Below the pieces are notes generated by a model. That model ran no database searches, was not told the DNA's origin, and saw only the letters and a program-made list of their open reading frames with translations. This document shows positions 9,533 through 17,878 of a stretch of 64,000 bases of DNA, piece after piece. The stretch covers positions 1,240,001 through 1,304,000 of the forward strand of contig CAXXLO010000002.1 of the NCBI GenBank assembly GCA_963664085.2, given 5' to 3'. Source of the stretch: Bin5 sp022821545. Lineage in GTDB: Bacteria > Chloroflexota > Anaerolineae > Caldilineales > Caldilineaceae. The translations under genes were made by a program, and so were the position numbers. The first letter of the stretch is position 1, and every line of letters starts with the position of its first letter.

Positions 9533-9943
9533 ATGGTTGACAAGGTAGCGCCAGACGTTCGAAGTCGGATAATGGCGCAAGTTAAGTCGAAGGGCATGAA
9601 GCCTGAGATGCAGGTGCGCCGCCTGCTTCATGGCTTAGGGTATCGCTATCGTCTGCATAGGACTGACTTGCCAGGCAAGCCTGACCTGGTGTTTCCGGGA
9701 CGACGCAAAATCGTATTTGTAAACGGCTGCTTTTGGCACTTCCATCCTGGCTGCTGTCGCGTACGGATTCCTGCAACCAACCGAGACTACTGGCTGGCGA
9801 AACTGAAACGCAATAGGGCCAGAGACGAGCGCAATTTGAAATTGCTCAAAGATAGCGGTTGGGAAGTAATGACGGTCTGGGAGTGTCAGTTGAGGGATTT
9901 GGACAAGACTACAGAGTGCCTGGTTACTTTTCTTGATGAGTGA
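9533..9943 (+). CDS. vsr: Very short patch repair endonuclease (Vsr)
   Basis: Nicks DNA 5' of the T in T:G mismatches arising from deaminated 5-methylcytosine. The core PGKPDLVFPGRRKIVFVNGC holds catalytic Asp51, and FWHFHPGC has the His/Cys zinc-site residues. The start is taken at the ATG at 9533 (MVDKVAPDVRSRIM, the typical Vsr beginning); an in-frame GTG at 9500 would add an unusual hydrophobic extension. The 136-aa length matches the family. The gap after the methyltransferase is 90 bases. Confidence 0.93.
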   Translation: MVDKVAPDVRSRIMAQVKSKGMKPEMQVRRLLHGLGYRYRLHRTDLPGKPDLVFPGRRKIVFVNGCFWHFHPGCCRVRIPATNRDYWLAKLKRNRARDERNLKLLKDSGWEVMTVWECQLRDLDKTTECLVTFLDE

Positions 9944-10103
9944 CTCAAGCTCTCTATCCTACGGCACTGCACAGAGCTTAACCGTTCTAACCCCTCGCAG
10001 GCGAAAGTAGGTGATTGACAAAATTATACTTGGCCCCGAAAACTGGACCACGAGCTAAGGTGCGTAATGGAACAGTTCACCAATCTCGTGGAGGGACAAT
10101 TTC

Positions 10104-10394
10104 ATGGTCAAGAAACGGTGACGACACACGGCAGCCTACAAGTTCCGGGTTGCACTGGAAGCGGTTGAAGGTAGCAAGACGATTAGCCAGCTATTGAGCG
10201 AACATGAGGTTCATGCCAACCTGATGCGGGCCTGGAAGCGGCAACTGCAGGACGACGGTCCCCGCGTCTTCGCCAGCAACGGCGACCGCAAACAGCTGGA
10301 ACAAGAGAGCCAGGAAGCGGAGCTCTATGAACAGATCGGGCGGCTCAAGATGGAACTTGAGTGGCTGAAAAAAGTTGCCCGTTTCGGTTCGTGA
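10104..10394 (+). pseudogene. IS3-family OrfA (transposase helix-turn-helix), interrupted
   Basis: From the ATG the frame reads MVKKR, then TGA at 10119-10121, then RHTAAYKFRVALEA and on to the leucine-zipper segment RLKMELEWLKKVARF. This is a standard IS3 OrfA (HTH_Tnp_1) with an in-frame stop at codon 6. A TTG at 10194 could restart translation but would lose the DNA-binding helix. Confidence 0.8.
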
Positions 10395-10407
10395 GAGACG
10401 CGCGATG

Positions 10408-10500
10408 AACGATAACGAAGCCCCGGTCCTGAGTGTGCGTCGCCAGTGTGAACTGCTCGGTCTCAATCGGTCGTCATTCTACTATCAAGCGGTGGCCGAT
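10408..10500 (+). pseudogene. IS3-family OrfB N-terminus, truncated
   Basis: The frame encodes LSVRRQCELLGLNRSSFYYQ, the conserved start of IS3 OrfB proteins, overlapping the end of orfA in another frame as in the usual programmed frameshift arrangement. After about 30 codons it runs straight into the right terminal repeat, so the whole DDE integrase domain is missing. Confidence 0.75.
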
Positions 10501-10566
10501 TTGGCACTGAATCTGTATCTGGATGCACCTTATTTTCCCATTTCGTGGTCTAGCCATTGGGGCCAA

Positions 10567-10817
10567 CCATAGATTTTTTTCAGATGCCACCTAGGTGAGA
10601 TCGGGGCTGTCAGTCCTCGTTTCCTGCTGGAATTAGCGGAGAATCCACTACTATCGCAAATTTCGCGATAGCCCTGCTCTTTTTCAGGAAGGCTTGGCAC
10701 TGCGGTCATCTCCGTGATAGAATATCAAAAATATATCATGCAAGCTGTCTCGATTTAAGTAGGTCCAACCACTACTCCCAGCGAGTTCATTCTCAAGACC
10801 TACGGATCATTGGGACC
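10567..10817. other. Short AT-richer intergenic stretch
   Basis: Contains an inverted pair AATTTCGCGATAG / CTATCGCAAATTTCG-like bases near 10650-10672 but no gene. It probably includes remnants of the 5' part of the following broken gene. Confidence 0.35.
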
Positions 10818-11248
10818 ATGCGTAACGCAGGAGTGCTAGCAACAGGCGGGTTCCAGACGCCGATGGAGAAAGAGTACCTACGCTTGCAGTTGTGTGGCAG
10901 CCAGCCCGTGGTTGTCTGTATCGCCCACGGTATTAACAACATGTTGGTTCCACACGATTGGCGAGATCCATTGAAAGAAAACAGGCTGCTGATCCTTTCG
11001 CCATTTCCTGCGACCCACTACCGGCCCACGGCAGCCCTAGCTTCCCAGAAAAACCAACTTGTGACCGGCCTCGCCTATAGGTCTTCCTCGACCATACCAC
11101 TCCCGGAAGCAAGGTATAAGCCTTCGCCCGCAGGGTCGTCGCCTCCTCCAAGCTGCTACTGACGCTGTCCATCTTCGCCATATTAGCGTTAGCGAAGATG
11201 GACATGGGGGTGAAGGAAGGGAGATGGATCAATGCAACCAAGTCCTAA
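10818..11248 (+). pseudogene. DprA/Smf-like nucleotide-binding protein, broken
   Basis: The first frame encodes GGFQTPMEKEYLRLQLCGSQ, then PVVVCIAHGIN, RLLILSPFPATHYRPTAALA and QKNQLVTGLA, resembling the Rossmann core of short DprA-family proteins. At about 11067-11070 the match jumps one frame to VFLDHTTPGSK, then a TAA, then AFARRVVASSKLLLTL. A frameshift plus a nonsense codon therefore disable it, and the N-terminal third is not visible. Family assignment is from memory of the conserved phrases; DprA-like proteins occur as accessory genes in defence islands. Confidence 0.5.
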
Positions 11249-13253
11249 GAAATATACAATGCGAATATCCCGGCTGACCATCGACAAGCTGGGCATTCAG
11301 ATGTACGACAGAGTATCTGCCGTCCTGGCCGAGCTGGTGGCTAACGCTTACGATGCGGATGCCAGTCAAGTCAAGATCACGCTGCCTTTCGGACAATACC
11401 TAGCTAGGAAGGTCGAAGGACAGATCGAGGATCAAGGATTCGAAATTGTCATTGAAGATGACGGCGGTGGGATGACCGAACAGGAGGTCAACGACTACTA
11501 TCTGAACGTTGGCTATAACCGAAGAGTCAAGCGAAGCGAGCAAACGCCAAAATACAACCGCCGGGTCATGGGAAGAAAGGGCATAGGAAAGTTAGCGCCC
11601 TTCGGGATATGCCGCGAAGTGGAAGTCAAGACTGCAGGGGGACCCCTGACTGACCACGGTTACGCGGTTTCAAACTTGATTCTCAACCTTGATGAAATAT
11701 TGGACGACAACGGTCACGACGATTCGAATGTGGCGCCTTATCACCCGAAGCCTGGCCCACAAGACGGAGACTATGCGGGCTCCCCAGGGACAAAACTGAT
11801 TCTAAGGCGTTTTGACCGAAGGCGTGTTCCCAGTAGAGAGGAGTTGGACCGTCAACTAGCTGCCCGGTTCGGGCTAAGCCAAGTCGATTGGAAAGTCTGG
11901 TTGAAAGACGGTTCCGGAAAAGATGAGCCAATCGAGCTTGGCTCTCTGAAGGTCGACGTCATGAGGGGCACCTGCATCAGAGTTGACGATAGGCCGGTGG
12001 AAGTTGATGATCAATCCCTTCCCGTATCTGGATGGGTCGCCTATGCAAAAGACTCGTATAAAGACGAAGTGATGGCGGGAGTCCGCTTATATGCCAGGGG
12101 AAAGATTGTCGCCCAGACCAGGGACTTTGATATCAAGACCGGATTCACGGGTGAATTCAAGATGAGGAGCTATCTTACGGGGGCGATCCATGCCGAGTGG
12201 CTTGACGGGGAAGAGGACTGCATCCGCACAGACAGACAGGACATCATCTGGAACTCTGATCTTGGAACTTCCCTACGCGAGTGGGGGCGAAAACTCCTCA
12301 AGGAACTCGCTGCTAAGTCAGAGGCAAGCACAGGGCAGCGCGCCTGGGATCTCTTTCTTGAACAGTCACACTTGAAAGAGCGGCTTGAGGCAGCCCATCC
12401 AAGGGACAAGGCAATACAAGAATCAGTATTGAGCGCGGCGCGATCACTGGTAACGCGTGCAGATCGCGATTCCATTAAGAATCCTGATTATAGGAACCGT
12501 ATGGTACGCTTGGCGTATGCTATGGGACCTCACAGGACACTGCTAACCACCCTGGATAAAGTCGCAACGCGGGAGGATAGGGCGACGGATGTGATTCTCG
12601 ACTTATTTGAGAAAGCCAGGCTGGTTGAAATCTATTCTCTTGGTCAGGTCGCTCAGGAACGCGTCGATGCCGTCGAACAGCTCAAAAGGTTAATATCCAG
12701 CCCAGACACCGAGGAACGTCAGCTACAGAAACTCATCGAGAGTGCACCGTGGATAATCTACCCGGACTGGACGCCACTGAGCTTTAACCAGTCCCTCGCG
12801 TCGACACGATCCAACTTTGAGAATTGGTATCTTGCGAACCATGGGAAAGAAATCAGCACCACGGCGGTAGCAAATCCGAGAAAGCAGCCCGACTTCGTTC
12901 TGCTCAATCACTTGGGTCGATTGGAAATTTTCGAGATCAAGCGTCCGCAACATGCACTAACCGATGAAGAGTTCAACAGAGCCTTCAACTACCTAACGGC
13001 AATCAAAAAGTTCGTTGACGATACGGATGAAGTCAGAAGACTTTTTTCAACCGTTAAACTGACCTTTATTTGTGACGACTTGAAATTATCTCCTCCGTTT
13101 GTTAGCCTCATTGACACTAATCCTGACGTCAACCGGAGAACATGGCACGATCTCCTTCAAACCACGAGTCGAAGTCATGAAGACTTCCTCAAGGTAGTAA
13201 CAAGAATGCAAGGGGAACTGCCGGAACTGACTACAGATGGAGAGTATGCTTGA
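11232..13253 (+). CDS. GHKL-ATPase / PD-(D/E)XK nuclease fusion, HgiDII-like restriction enzyme
   Basis: A 673-aa two-domain protein. The N-terminal Hsp90-like ATPase has N box ELVANAYDADA (34-44), G1 EDDGGGMT (75-82) and G2 GRKGIGKLAPFG (114-125). The C-terminal part has a nuclease core, KQPDFVLLNHLGRLEIFEIKRP in two blocks: Asp near 554 and E-x-K near 567-569. GHKL-containing restriction enzymes of the BbrUII/HgiDII type share this plan, and a Vsr-like gene and a C5 methyltransferase follow with overlaps (TTGA, then 11 bases), so a restriction role is likely. It could instead be a stand-alone defence ATPase. Confidence 0.75.
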   Translation: MQPSPKKYTMRISRLTIDKLGIQMYDRVSAVLAELVANAYDADASQVKITLPFGQYLARKVEGQIEDQGFEIVIEDDGGGMTEQEVNDYYLNVGYNRRVKRSEQTPKYNRRVMGRKGIGKLAPFGICREVEVKTAGGPLTDHGYAVSNLILNLDEILDDNGHDDSNVAPYHPKPGPQDGDYAGSPGTKLILRRFDRRRVPSREELDRQLAARFGLSQVDWKVWLKDGSGKDEPIELGSLKVDVMRGTCIRVDDRPVEVDDQSLPVSGWVAYAKDSYKDEVMAGVRLYARGKIVAQTRDFDIKTGFTGEFKMRSYLTGAIHAEWLDGEEDCIRTDRQDIIWNSDLGTSLREWGRKLLKELAAKSEASTGQRAWDLFLEQSHLKERLEAAHPRDKAIQESVLSAARSLVTRADRDSIKNPDYRNRMVRLAYAMGPHRTLLTTLDKVATREDRATDVILDLFEKARLVEIYSLGQVAQERVDAVEQLKRLISSPDTEERQLQKLIESAPWIIYPDWTPLSFNQSLASTRSNFENWYLANHGKEISTTAVANPRKQPDFVLLNHLGRLEIFEIKRPQHALTDEEFNRAFNYLTAIKKFVDDTDEVRRLFSTVKLTFICDDLKLSPPFVSLIDTNPDVNRRTWHDLLQTTSRSHEDFLKVVTRMQGELPELTTDGEYA

Positions 13254-13729
13254 GCGAAGACACGATGACACCTTTGCAACGCTATCGAGCGATGGCGCAT
13301 AACCGGGGAAGGACCCGCCCTGAGCGGGCATTGGCTTCAGGATTGTGGCGTCGAGGGATACGGTACTTCACCCATCAAGGCTACAAGTCGGCGACGGGCA
13401 AGCGACTCTTTGGGAATCCCGACATGGTATTGCCACGAAAGAGGATAGTAATTTTTGTTGACGGATGCTTTTGGCACGGATGCATGCAATGCCGTAAGCA
13501 CGAGGGGCTGAGCGACCCGTTCTGGGTGGAAAAAATTCATGTCAACAAAGAACGAGACCTGCGGGTCACGAAGGAGCTTACTGACGCGGGATGGACAGTG
13601 TTTCGCGTTCCAGAGCATGACGTCAGAACCAAAACGGCACTTGCAGAGACCATCGATCGGCTTGTCAACCTGATACATACAGTGTCTCCCGACAGCGCGG
13701 CTTTAGAGACAGGAGGAGATGGTGTCTAG
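13250..13729 (+). CDS. Vsr-like very short patch repair endonuclease, second copy
   Basis: A 159-aa protein with the Vsr fold signature: GNPDMVLPRKRIVIFVDGC (Asp58), then FWHGCMQC with His/Cys zinc-site residues. It is clearly diverged from the copy at 9533, so not a recent duplication. Translation probably starts at a TTG overlapping the upstream stop; an ATG at 13265 is an alternative. It overlaps the following methyltransferase by 11 bases, suggesting that it repairs deamination products of that enzyme's methylated site. Confidence 0.88.
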   Translation: MSEDTMTPLQRYRAMAHNRGRTRPERALASGLWRRGIRYFTHQGYKSATGKRLFGNPDMVLPRKRIVIFVDGCFWHGCMQCRKHEGLSDPFWVEKIHVNKERDLRVTKELTDAGWTVFRVPEHDVRTKTALAETIDRLVNLIHTVSPDSAALETGGDGV

Positions 13730-15047
13730 CCAGCTAGTTCGGGACTTCATACTACAAGACAGGTCAACGGAGGCTCTTGATCGAACTGCTGTTTCCCTGT
13801 TCTCAGGAGCCGGATTGAGTGACCTAGGGTACGAAATGGCCGGATTTCATTTCATCATTCAAGTTGAGATCGATCAGAGGCGAGCTGCCATTGGTAGAGA
13901 TAATTTCCCCACGTCTCAGTGGCTTGTTGGTGACGTCCGTGACAGCGGGCGTGAAATCTCTACAGCTTATCGTCGAACCACACATAGAAGGCTGGACTTG
14001 CTGGTGGCTACACCCCCTTGTCAGGGTATGAGCAGTTCGAACCCTAGCAGGGGCAAGCGACAGACGCCGCAATCCAAGGCGTTGGAAGCAAAAAATCGGC
14101 TGTTGTTGGAAGTCATACCGGTGGCAAACCTGTTGAATCCGAAGATAATAGTCATCGAAAACGTCCGCCAAGTATTGACTCTCGAAGTCGAATACAATGG
14201 TGAGAAAGGCGCGGCTGTTGATCTTCTCCGTGAGCACCTATCTGAATACGAAGTGTTTCCTAACGTAGTGAATGTGGCCGACTATGGCGTCCCCCAAGTC
14301 AGAAAACGGGCACTGGTAGTAGCTATAAGTAAAGATGAGGTTTTCTTGGAGGGAATGCTGTCGCAAGATGGATTTCCAATACCGCGTCCAACCCACTCTG
14401 AGCAGCCGATCAACGGCATACGGCCATGGACCAGCATCAGAGAGTGGCTAGAGGGCATGAAGTATGAGCCCCTGGACGCAAAGTCCAGAAATACTGCGTA
14501 TGGGAAGCACCCTTTGCACTTCGTTCCTACGTACGGGCCGGACCGTTATAGGCAGATAAGCGAAATACCACCGTACTCGGGGCGCAGTGCCTACGATAAC
14601 GACAAATGCCCGTCGTGTGGTCGACAGGAAGTCGGTACCGGTTTGATACGATGTCCTGATTGTGGTGGAGTGATGTGTAACAGGCCCTACGTTGAGAGAG
14701 GCGGGCAGCCATCCCTCATCAAGGGCTTCAAATCCAGTTATCGCCGAATGAGCTCCGGGCGACCCGCGTACACAATCACCACCAACTCAAGCCACATAGG
14801 GAGCGACTTCAAGATTCACCCATGGGAAAACCGAGTGCTAAGCATTCTGGAATGTGCCGACCTCCAGACCGTCCCGCGTTTCTACGATTGGACGCGAGCG
14901 ATTGAAGGGCGAACACCCTATCTTATCCGTAACTTGATTGGCGAAGCGTTCCCAACCTACTTCACTTATCTACATGGTCAGGTCTTGGCTGAGCTCTTGG
15001 CATACTCCGAGTTGCTATCCCCACCCAACGAGTATGCTGTTACGTAA
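13719..15047 (+). CDS. DNA (cytosine-5) methyltransferase with zinc-ribbon-like insert
   Basis: Second C5 methyltransferase, 442 aa. Motif I is AVSLFSGAGLSDLGYEMAGF, motif IV ATPPCQG (Cys101), motif VI IVIENVRQVL and motif VIII YGVPQVRKRALVVA; the C-terminal motifs are present. A strong AGGAGG site lies inside the preceding gene. In the target-recognition part, around residues 297-320, it has CPSCGRQEVGTGLIRCPDCGG, a four-cysteine ribbon that is not part of the standard fold. It is the likely modification partner of the GHKL/nuclease protein upstream. Confidence 0.95.
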   Translation: MVSSQLVRDFILQDRSTEALDRTAVSLFSGAGLSDLGYEMAGFHFIIQVEIDQRRAAIGRDNFPTSQWLVGDVRDSGREISTAYRRTTHRRLDLLVATPPCQGMSSSNPSRGKRQTPQSKALEAKNRLLLEVIPVANLLNPKIIVIENVRQVLTLEVEYNGEKGAAVDLLREHLSEYEVFPNVVNVADYGVPQVRKRALVVAISKDEVFLEGMLSQDGFPIPRPTHSEQPINGIRPWTSIREWLEGMKYEPLDAKSRNTAYGKHPLHFVPTYGPDRYRQISEIPPYSGRSAYDNDKCPSCGRQEVGTGLIRCPDCGGVMCNRPYVERGGQPSLIKGFKSSYRRMSSGRPAYTITTNSSHIGSDFKIHPWENRVLSILECADLQTVPRFYDWTRAIEGRTPYLIRNLIGEAFPTYFTYLHGQVLAELLAYSELLSPPNEYAVT

Positions 15048-15679
15048 CAGCGAGAAGGGAAGCCAGACACGAGCAGTTGGGGCAATCCTCCTAGGATTAG
15101 GACGTGACCTCCCAGCGTAAAATTCGCAGCACTGTACGCTTCGGGTCCCCAAACCGGACAAGATCGAAAACTTTCACCTTCCCCAATTTTCCGGCTCCCG
15201 TAGCCTCTTAAGCCCGTCCTGAAAATCCCGACAGACCGAGCCCGCTTTCGCCGGGTGCGCTGCTGCAGGCAGCGGAGTCCGCCCATGACCTCACGCGTAG
15301 CCCCGCTAGGCTGAATTCTCGCCAACCACGCTGCTCGTTCACGCGTCCGGGGCTGTGCCGCCGCGGAAGCGGTCTGACAGGAGAGAGATGAACGGTCGGA
15401 TTCCAGGAATTGGCCCTGCAGCCGCACGTTCAGAGCCGGATGCCGGCTGTCAATTGGAAGCTGCCTTTCTGGCGGGGTGCATCCCAAATTATTGTCCGTC
15501 AGGTGAGTCCTTTTCAATGACCAGACTGAAGTAACCTCTGGTCAGACAAAACCCACAAAAAATCTAGGATGCACCCTTCTGGCGCGAATCACATTGACTT
15601 TTCCTTTGTCGATTCTTATAATCAGGGGACCGCATCCGCTGATCGACAGCGGATTTGTTTTCGCAGACCGAAACCGGCA
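15048..15679. other. Intergenic region at the right edge of the defence island
   Basis: No gene supported. It contains the right copy of the flanking repeat (15475-15576). The first 400 bases are GC-rich with no recognised feature. The upstream reach of the carbamate kinase frame to 15569 falls inside the repeat and is not taken as coding. Confidence 0.5.
15475..15576. repeat. Island-flanking ~100 bp repeat, right copy
   Basis: Bounded by a perfect 10-bp inverted repeat, GGGTGCATCC at 15475-15484 and GGATGCACCC at 15567-15576. Its interior matches 7028-7132. A third element with the same ends but different middle lies at 57203-57315. Confidence 0.8.
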
Positions 15680-16711
15680 ATGACAGATCTAACCTCCCAT
15701 AAAACCGCCGATGACAACTCGCCCCACCCCGCAACCAATCTGGCTGTCGTCGCCATCGGCGGCAACTCCTTGATCGCCGACAGCAGCCAGCCGGAGATCG
15801 TCCACCAGTGGGACGCGGTGAATGAGACCACAGGGCAGATTGCCGAGATGCTCGAGAGCGGCTGGCAGGGCGTCGTGGTCACGCACGGCAACGGGCCGCA
15901 GGTGGGGTTCATCCTGCGGCGCAACGAACTGGCCCTCGGCGAAGTCCACACCATCCCCCTCACCCTGGTCGTCGCGGACACGCAGGGCAGCATCGGCTTC
16001 ATGTTGCAGCAGGCACTCAACAACGACTTCCGCCAGCGGAAGATCCAGCGTGAGACCACCACTATCATCACGCAGACGCGCGTCGACGAGAACGACCCGG
16101 CCTTCGACAGTCCATCCAAGCCGGTCTATCCAAGAACACTGCCAGCTTTCTGGATGAACAGCTTTGAGAGCAGGGGCTGGCACGTTGTCGAGAACGCCGG
16201 CCTGAGGTCATTGAACGCTGCTGGCGGCGGGTTGTTTCCAGCCCGAGAACCGAATTGGAAATCATCGAAATCGGGGCGGTTCGTCAGGCCGGGTGGGTGG
16301 TTGTGGCCTGCGGCGGGGGCGGCATCCCTCGGTTTTATGCGGCGCTGAGCGTGACGCGGGTGGCGAACTGCAAGGTGAGGTGTTTCGGATGTGACTGACA
16401 AGGACATGGCCAGCAGCCTGCTGTCGGTCGATTTGGGGGCCGACCTCTTTCTGATCAGCACCGGCGTGGAGAAAGTGGCCCTGAACTTTGGCAAGCCCGA
16501 GCAGATCGATCTGGACCAGCTCACCGTTGCCGAGGCCAAACGGTACCGGGGGAAGGGGCATTTTGCCGCCGGTAGTATGCAGCCCAAGATCGATGCCTGC
16601 ATCGAATTCCTGGAAAACAGCAGCAATCCCCACGCCCACTGCCTGATCACCAATCCGCAGAATCTGCACCGGGCGCTGGCAGGGGAGACGGGAACGAGGA
16701 TAAGTCTATAA
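15680..16711 (+). pseudogene. Carbamate kinase, disrupted by frameshifts
   Basis: Carbamate kinase interconverts carbamoyl phosphate and ATP. The N-terminal half is good (LAVVAIGGNSLIAD, VVTHGNGPQVGFI, IPLTLVVADTQGSIGFML). After SRGWHVVENAG (near 16200) the match shifts frame (RRVVSSPRTELEIIEIGAVR, then VVVACGGGGIP) and by 16391 shifts again (VTDKDMASSLLSVDLGADLF to GETGTRISL). At least two frameshifts are needed, so no full-length product is expected unless the assembly is wrong here. The start is set at the ATG at 15680. It sits upstream of the carbamoyltransferase, the usual arrangement in carbamoyl-phosphate catabolism. Confidence 0.85.
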
Positions 16712-16858
16712 TTTTTCGTAGTCAGTTCTTCGTAGCCAGCTTTTCGTATTCGTAGCGCCGCGCGTAGACGGTGGAGAATGCGCTGCGTAAACGAGTGGAG
16801 TTGCAGTTACTGAAAACTGGATACGAAATCCCTAACATAAGGTCAGGAGTAGGCTCGA

Positions 16859-17836
16859 ATGCAAACCGATTTGCGCGGTCGCGATTTTATCAGTGACATG
16901 GACTTCTCGAAGGAGGAGATCGAGACCGTCCTGGACGTTGCCCTTACCCTCAAACGGGAGCGTGCGCTGGGAATCGCTCATCCGCTCTTGCGCGACAAAG
17001 CGCTCGCCATGCTCTTCTTCTTCACCAGCACGCGCACACGCTCCAGCTTCGAGGCCGGCATGGCCCAGTTGGGAGGGCACGCGGCCTTCATCGACCACGA
17101 AACAACACAGATCAGCCATGGCGACACCGGCAAGGAGATCGGTGAAATCTTTGGACGCTACTATGACGGCATCGCCATCCGCCAGTGCGACTGGGCCATC
17201 GGCAACGGCTACATCAACAGCGTTGCGGACGCCAGCCGCGCGCCGGTCCTGAACATGCAGTGCGACATCTACCACCCCTTCCAGATCCTGGCCGATCTGA
17301 TGACGATCGTCGAAAAGGTCGGCGACCCCCGCGGCAAGACGATCAATGTCAGCTGGGCTTATGCCAGCAGTTACCAGAAGCCGATCTCAGTGCCCCAGAG
17401 CCTGGTCTTGCAGATGACCCGCTTCGGCATGAACGTGCGGCTGACCCATCCGCCCGAATACAAGCTCATGCCGGACATCATCCAGCAGGCCGAAGACAAT
17501 GTCGCGCGGCACGGCGGCAGCTTCGAGATGCTCGACGATTTCGACGCCGGGTTCAAGGGCGCCGACATCCTCTACCCCAAGAGTTGGGGCGCGCTGCTGA
17601 CGACCGCTGACGACCAGGAAAGCGCGCGCATCGGACGCCAGTACACCGACTGGATCACCGACGCCCGCCGTATGGCCCTGGCCGGCGACAATGCCCTGTA
17701 CATGCACTGTCTCCCGGCCGACCGCAACATCGAAGTCACCGACGAGGTCATCGACGGGCCCCAGTCGATCGTCTACGATGAGGCGGAAAACCGCATGCAC
17801 GCCCAGAAGGCGGTCATGGCCCTGACCATGCGCTAA
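16859..17836 (+). CDS. YgeW-like aspartate/ornithine carbamoyltransferase family protein
   Basis: A 325-aa carbamoyltransferase. The carbamoyl-phosphate motif STRTR is at 57-61, and the amino-acid side has HCLPADR near 282-288. The middle (NMQCDIYHPFQILADL, INVSWAYASSYQKPISVPQS, ADILYPKSWG) matches the YgeW branch better than classical OTC or ATC, as far as I recall. That branch is linked to nitrogen or purine catabolism in gene neighbourhoods, its exact substrate is unsettled, and it often sits by a carbamate kinase, as here. Soluble, probably trimeric. It starts at an ATG with an upstream AGGAG. Confidence 0.82.
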   Translation: MQTDLRGRDFISDMDFSKEEIETVLDVALTLKRERALGIAHPLLRDKALAMLFFFTSTRTRSSFEAGMAQLGGHAAFIDHETTQISHGDTGKEIGEIFGRYYDGIAIRQCDWAIGNGYINSVADASRAPVLNMQCDIYHPFQILADLMTIVEKVGDPRGKTINVSWAYASSYQKPISVPQSLVLQMTRFGMNVRLTHPPEYKLMPDIIQQAEDNVARHGGSFEMLDDFDAGFKGADILYPKSWGALLTTADDQESARIGRQYTDWITDARRMALAGDNALYMHCLPADRNIEVTDEVIDGPQSIVYDEAENRMHAQKAVMALTMR

Positions 17837-17878
17837 CACTGCGGTGGTTAGTGGTCAAAAAACACGTGCAGACAGATA

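Larger units (their letters stand above)
10030..10566 (+). mobile_element. Internally deleted IS3-type element
   Basis: A 537-bp remnant with both ends: TTGGCCCC plus GACCACGA-like sequence on the left, and the complementary TCGTGGTC...GGGGCCAA on the right. It keeps orfA (with a stop), the first ~30 codons of orfB and the right end; the rest of orfB is gone. It lies between the two restriction-modification sets. No target duplication could be recognised with confidence. Confidence 0.8.

Noticed and set aside
15569..15679. Upstream extension of the carbamate kinase frame
   Set aside because: It starts inside the flanking repeat and has no family similarity; the ATG at 15680 is better.
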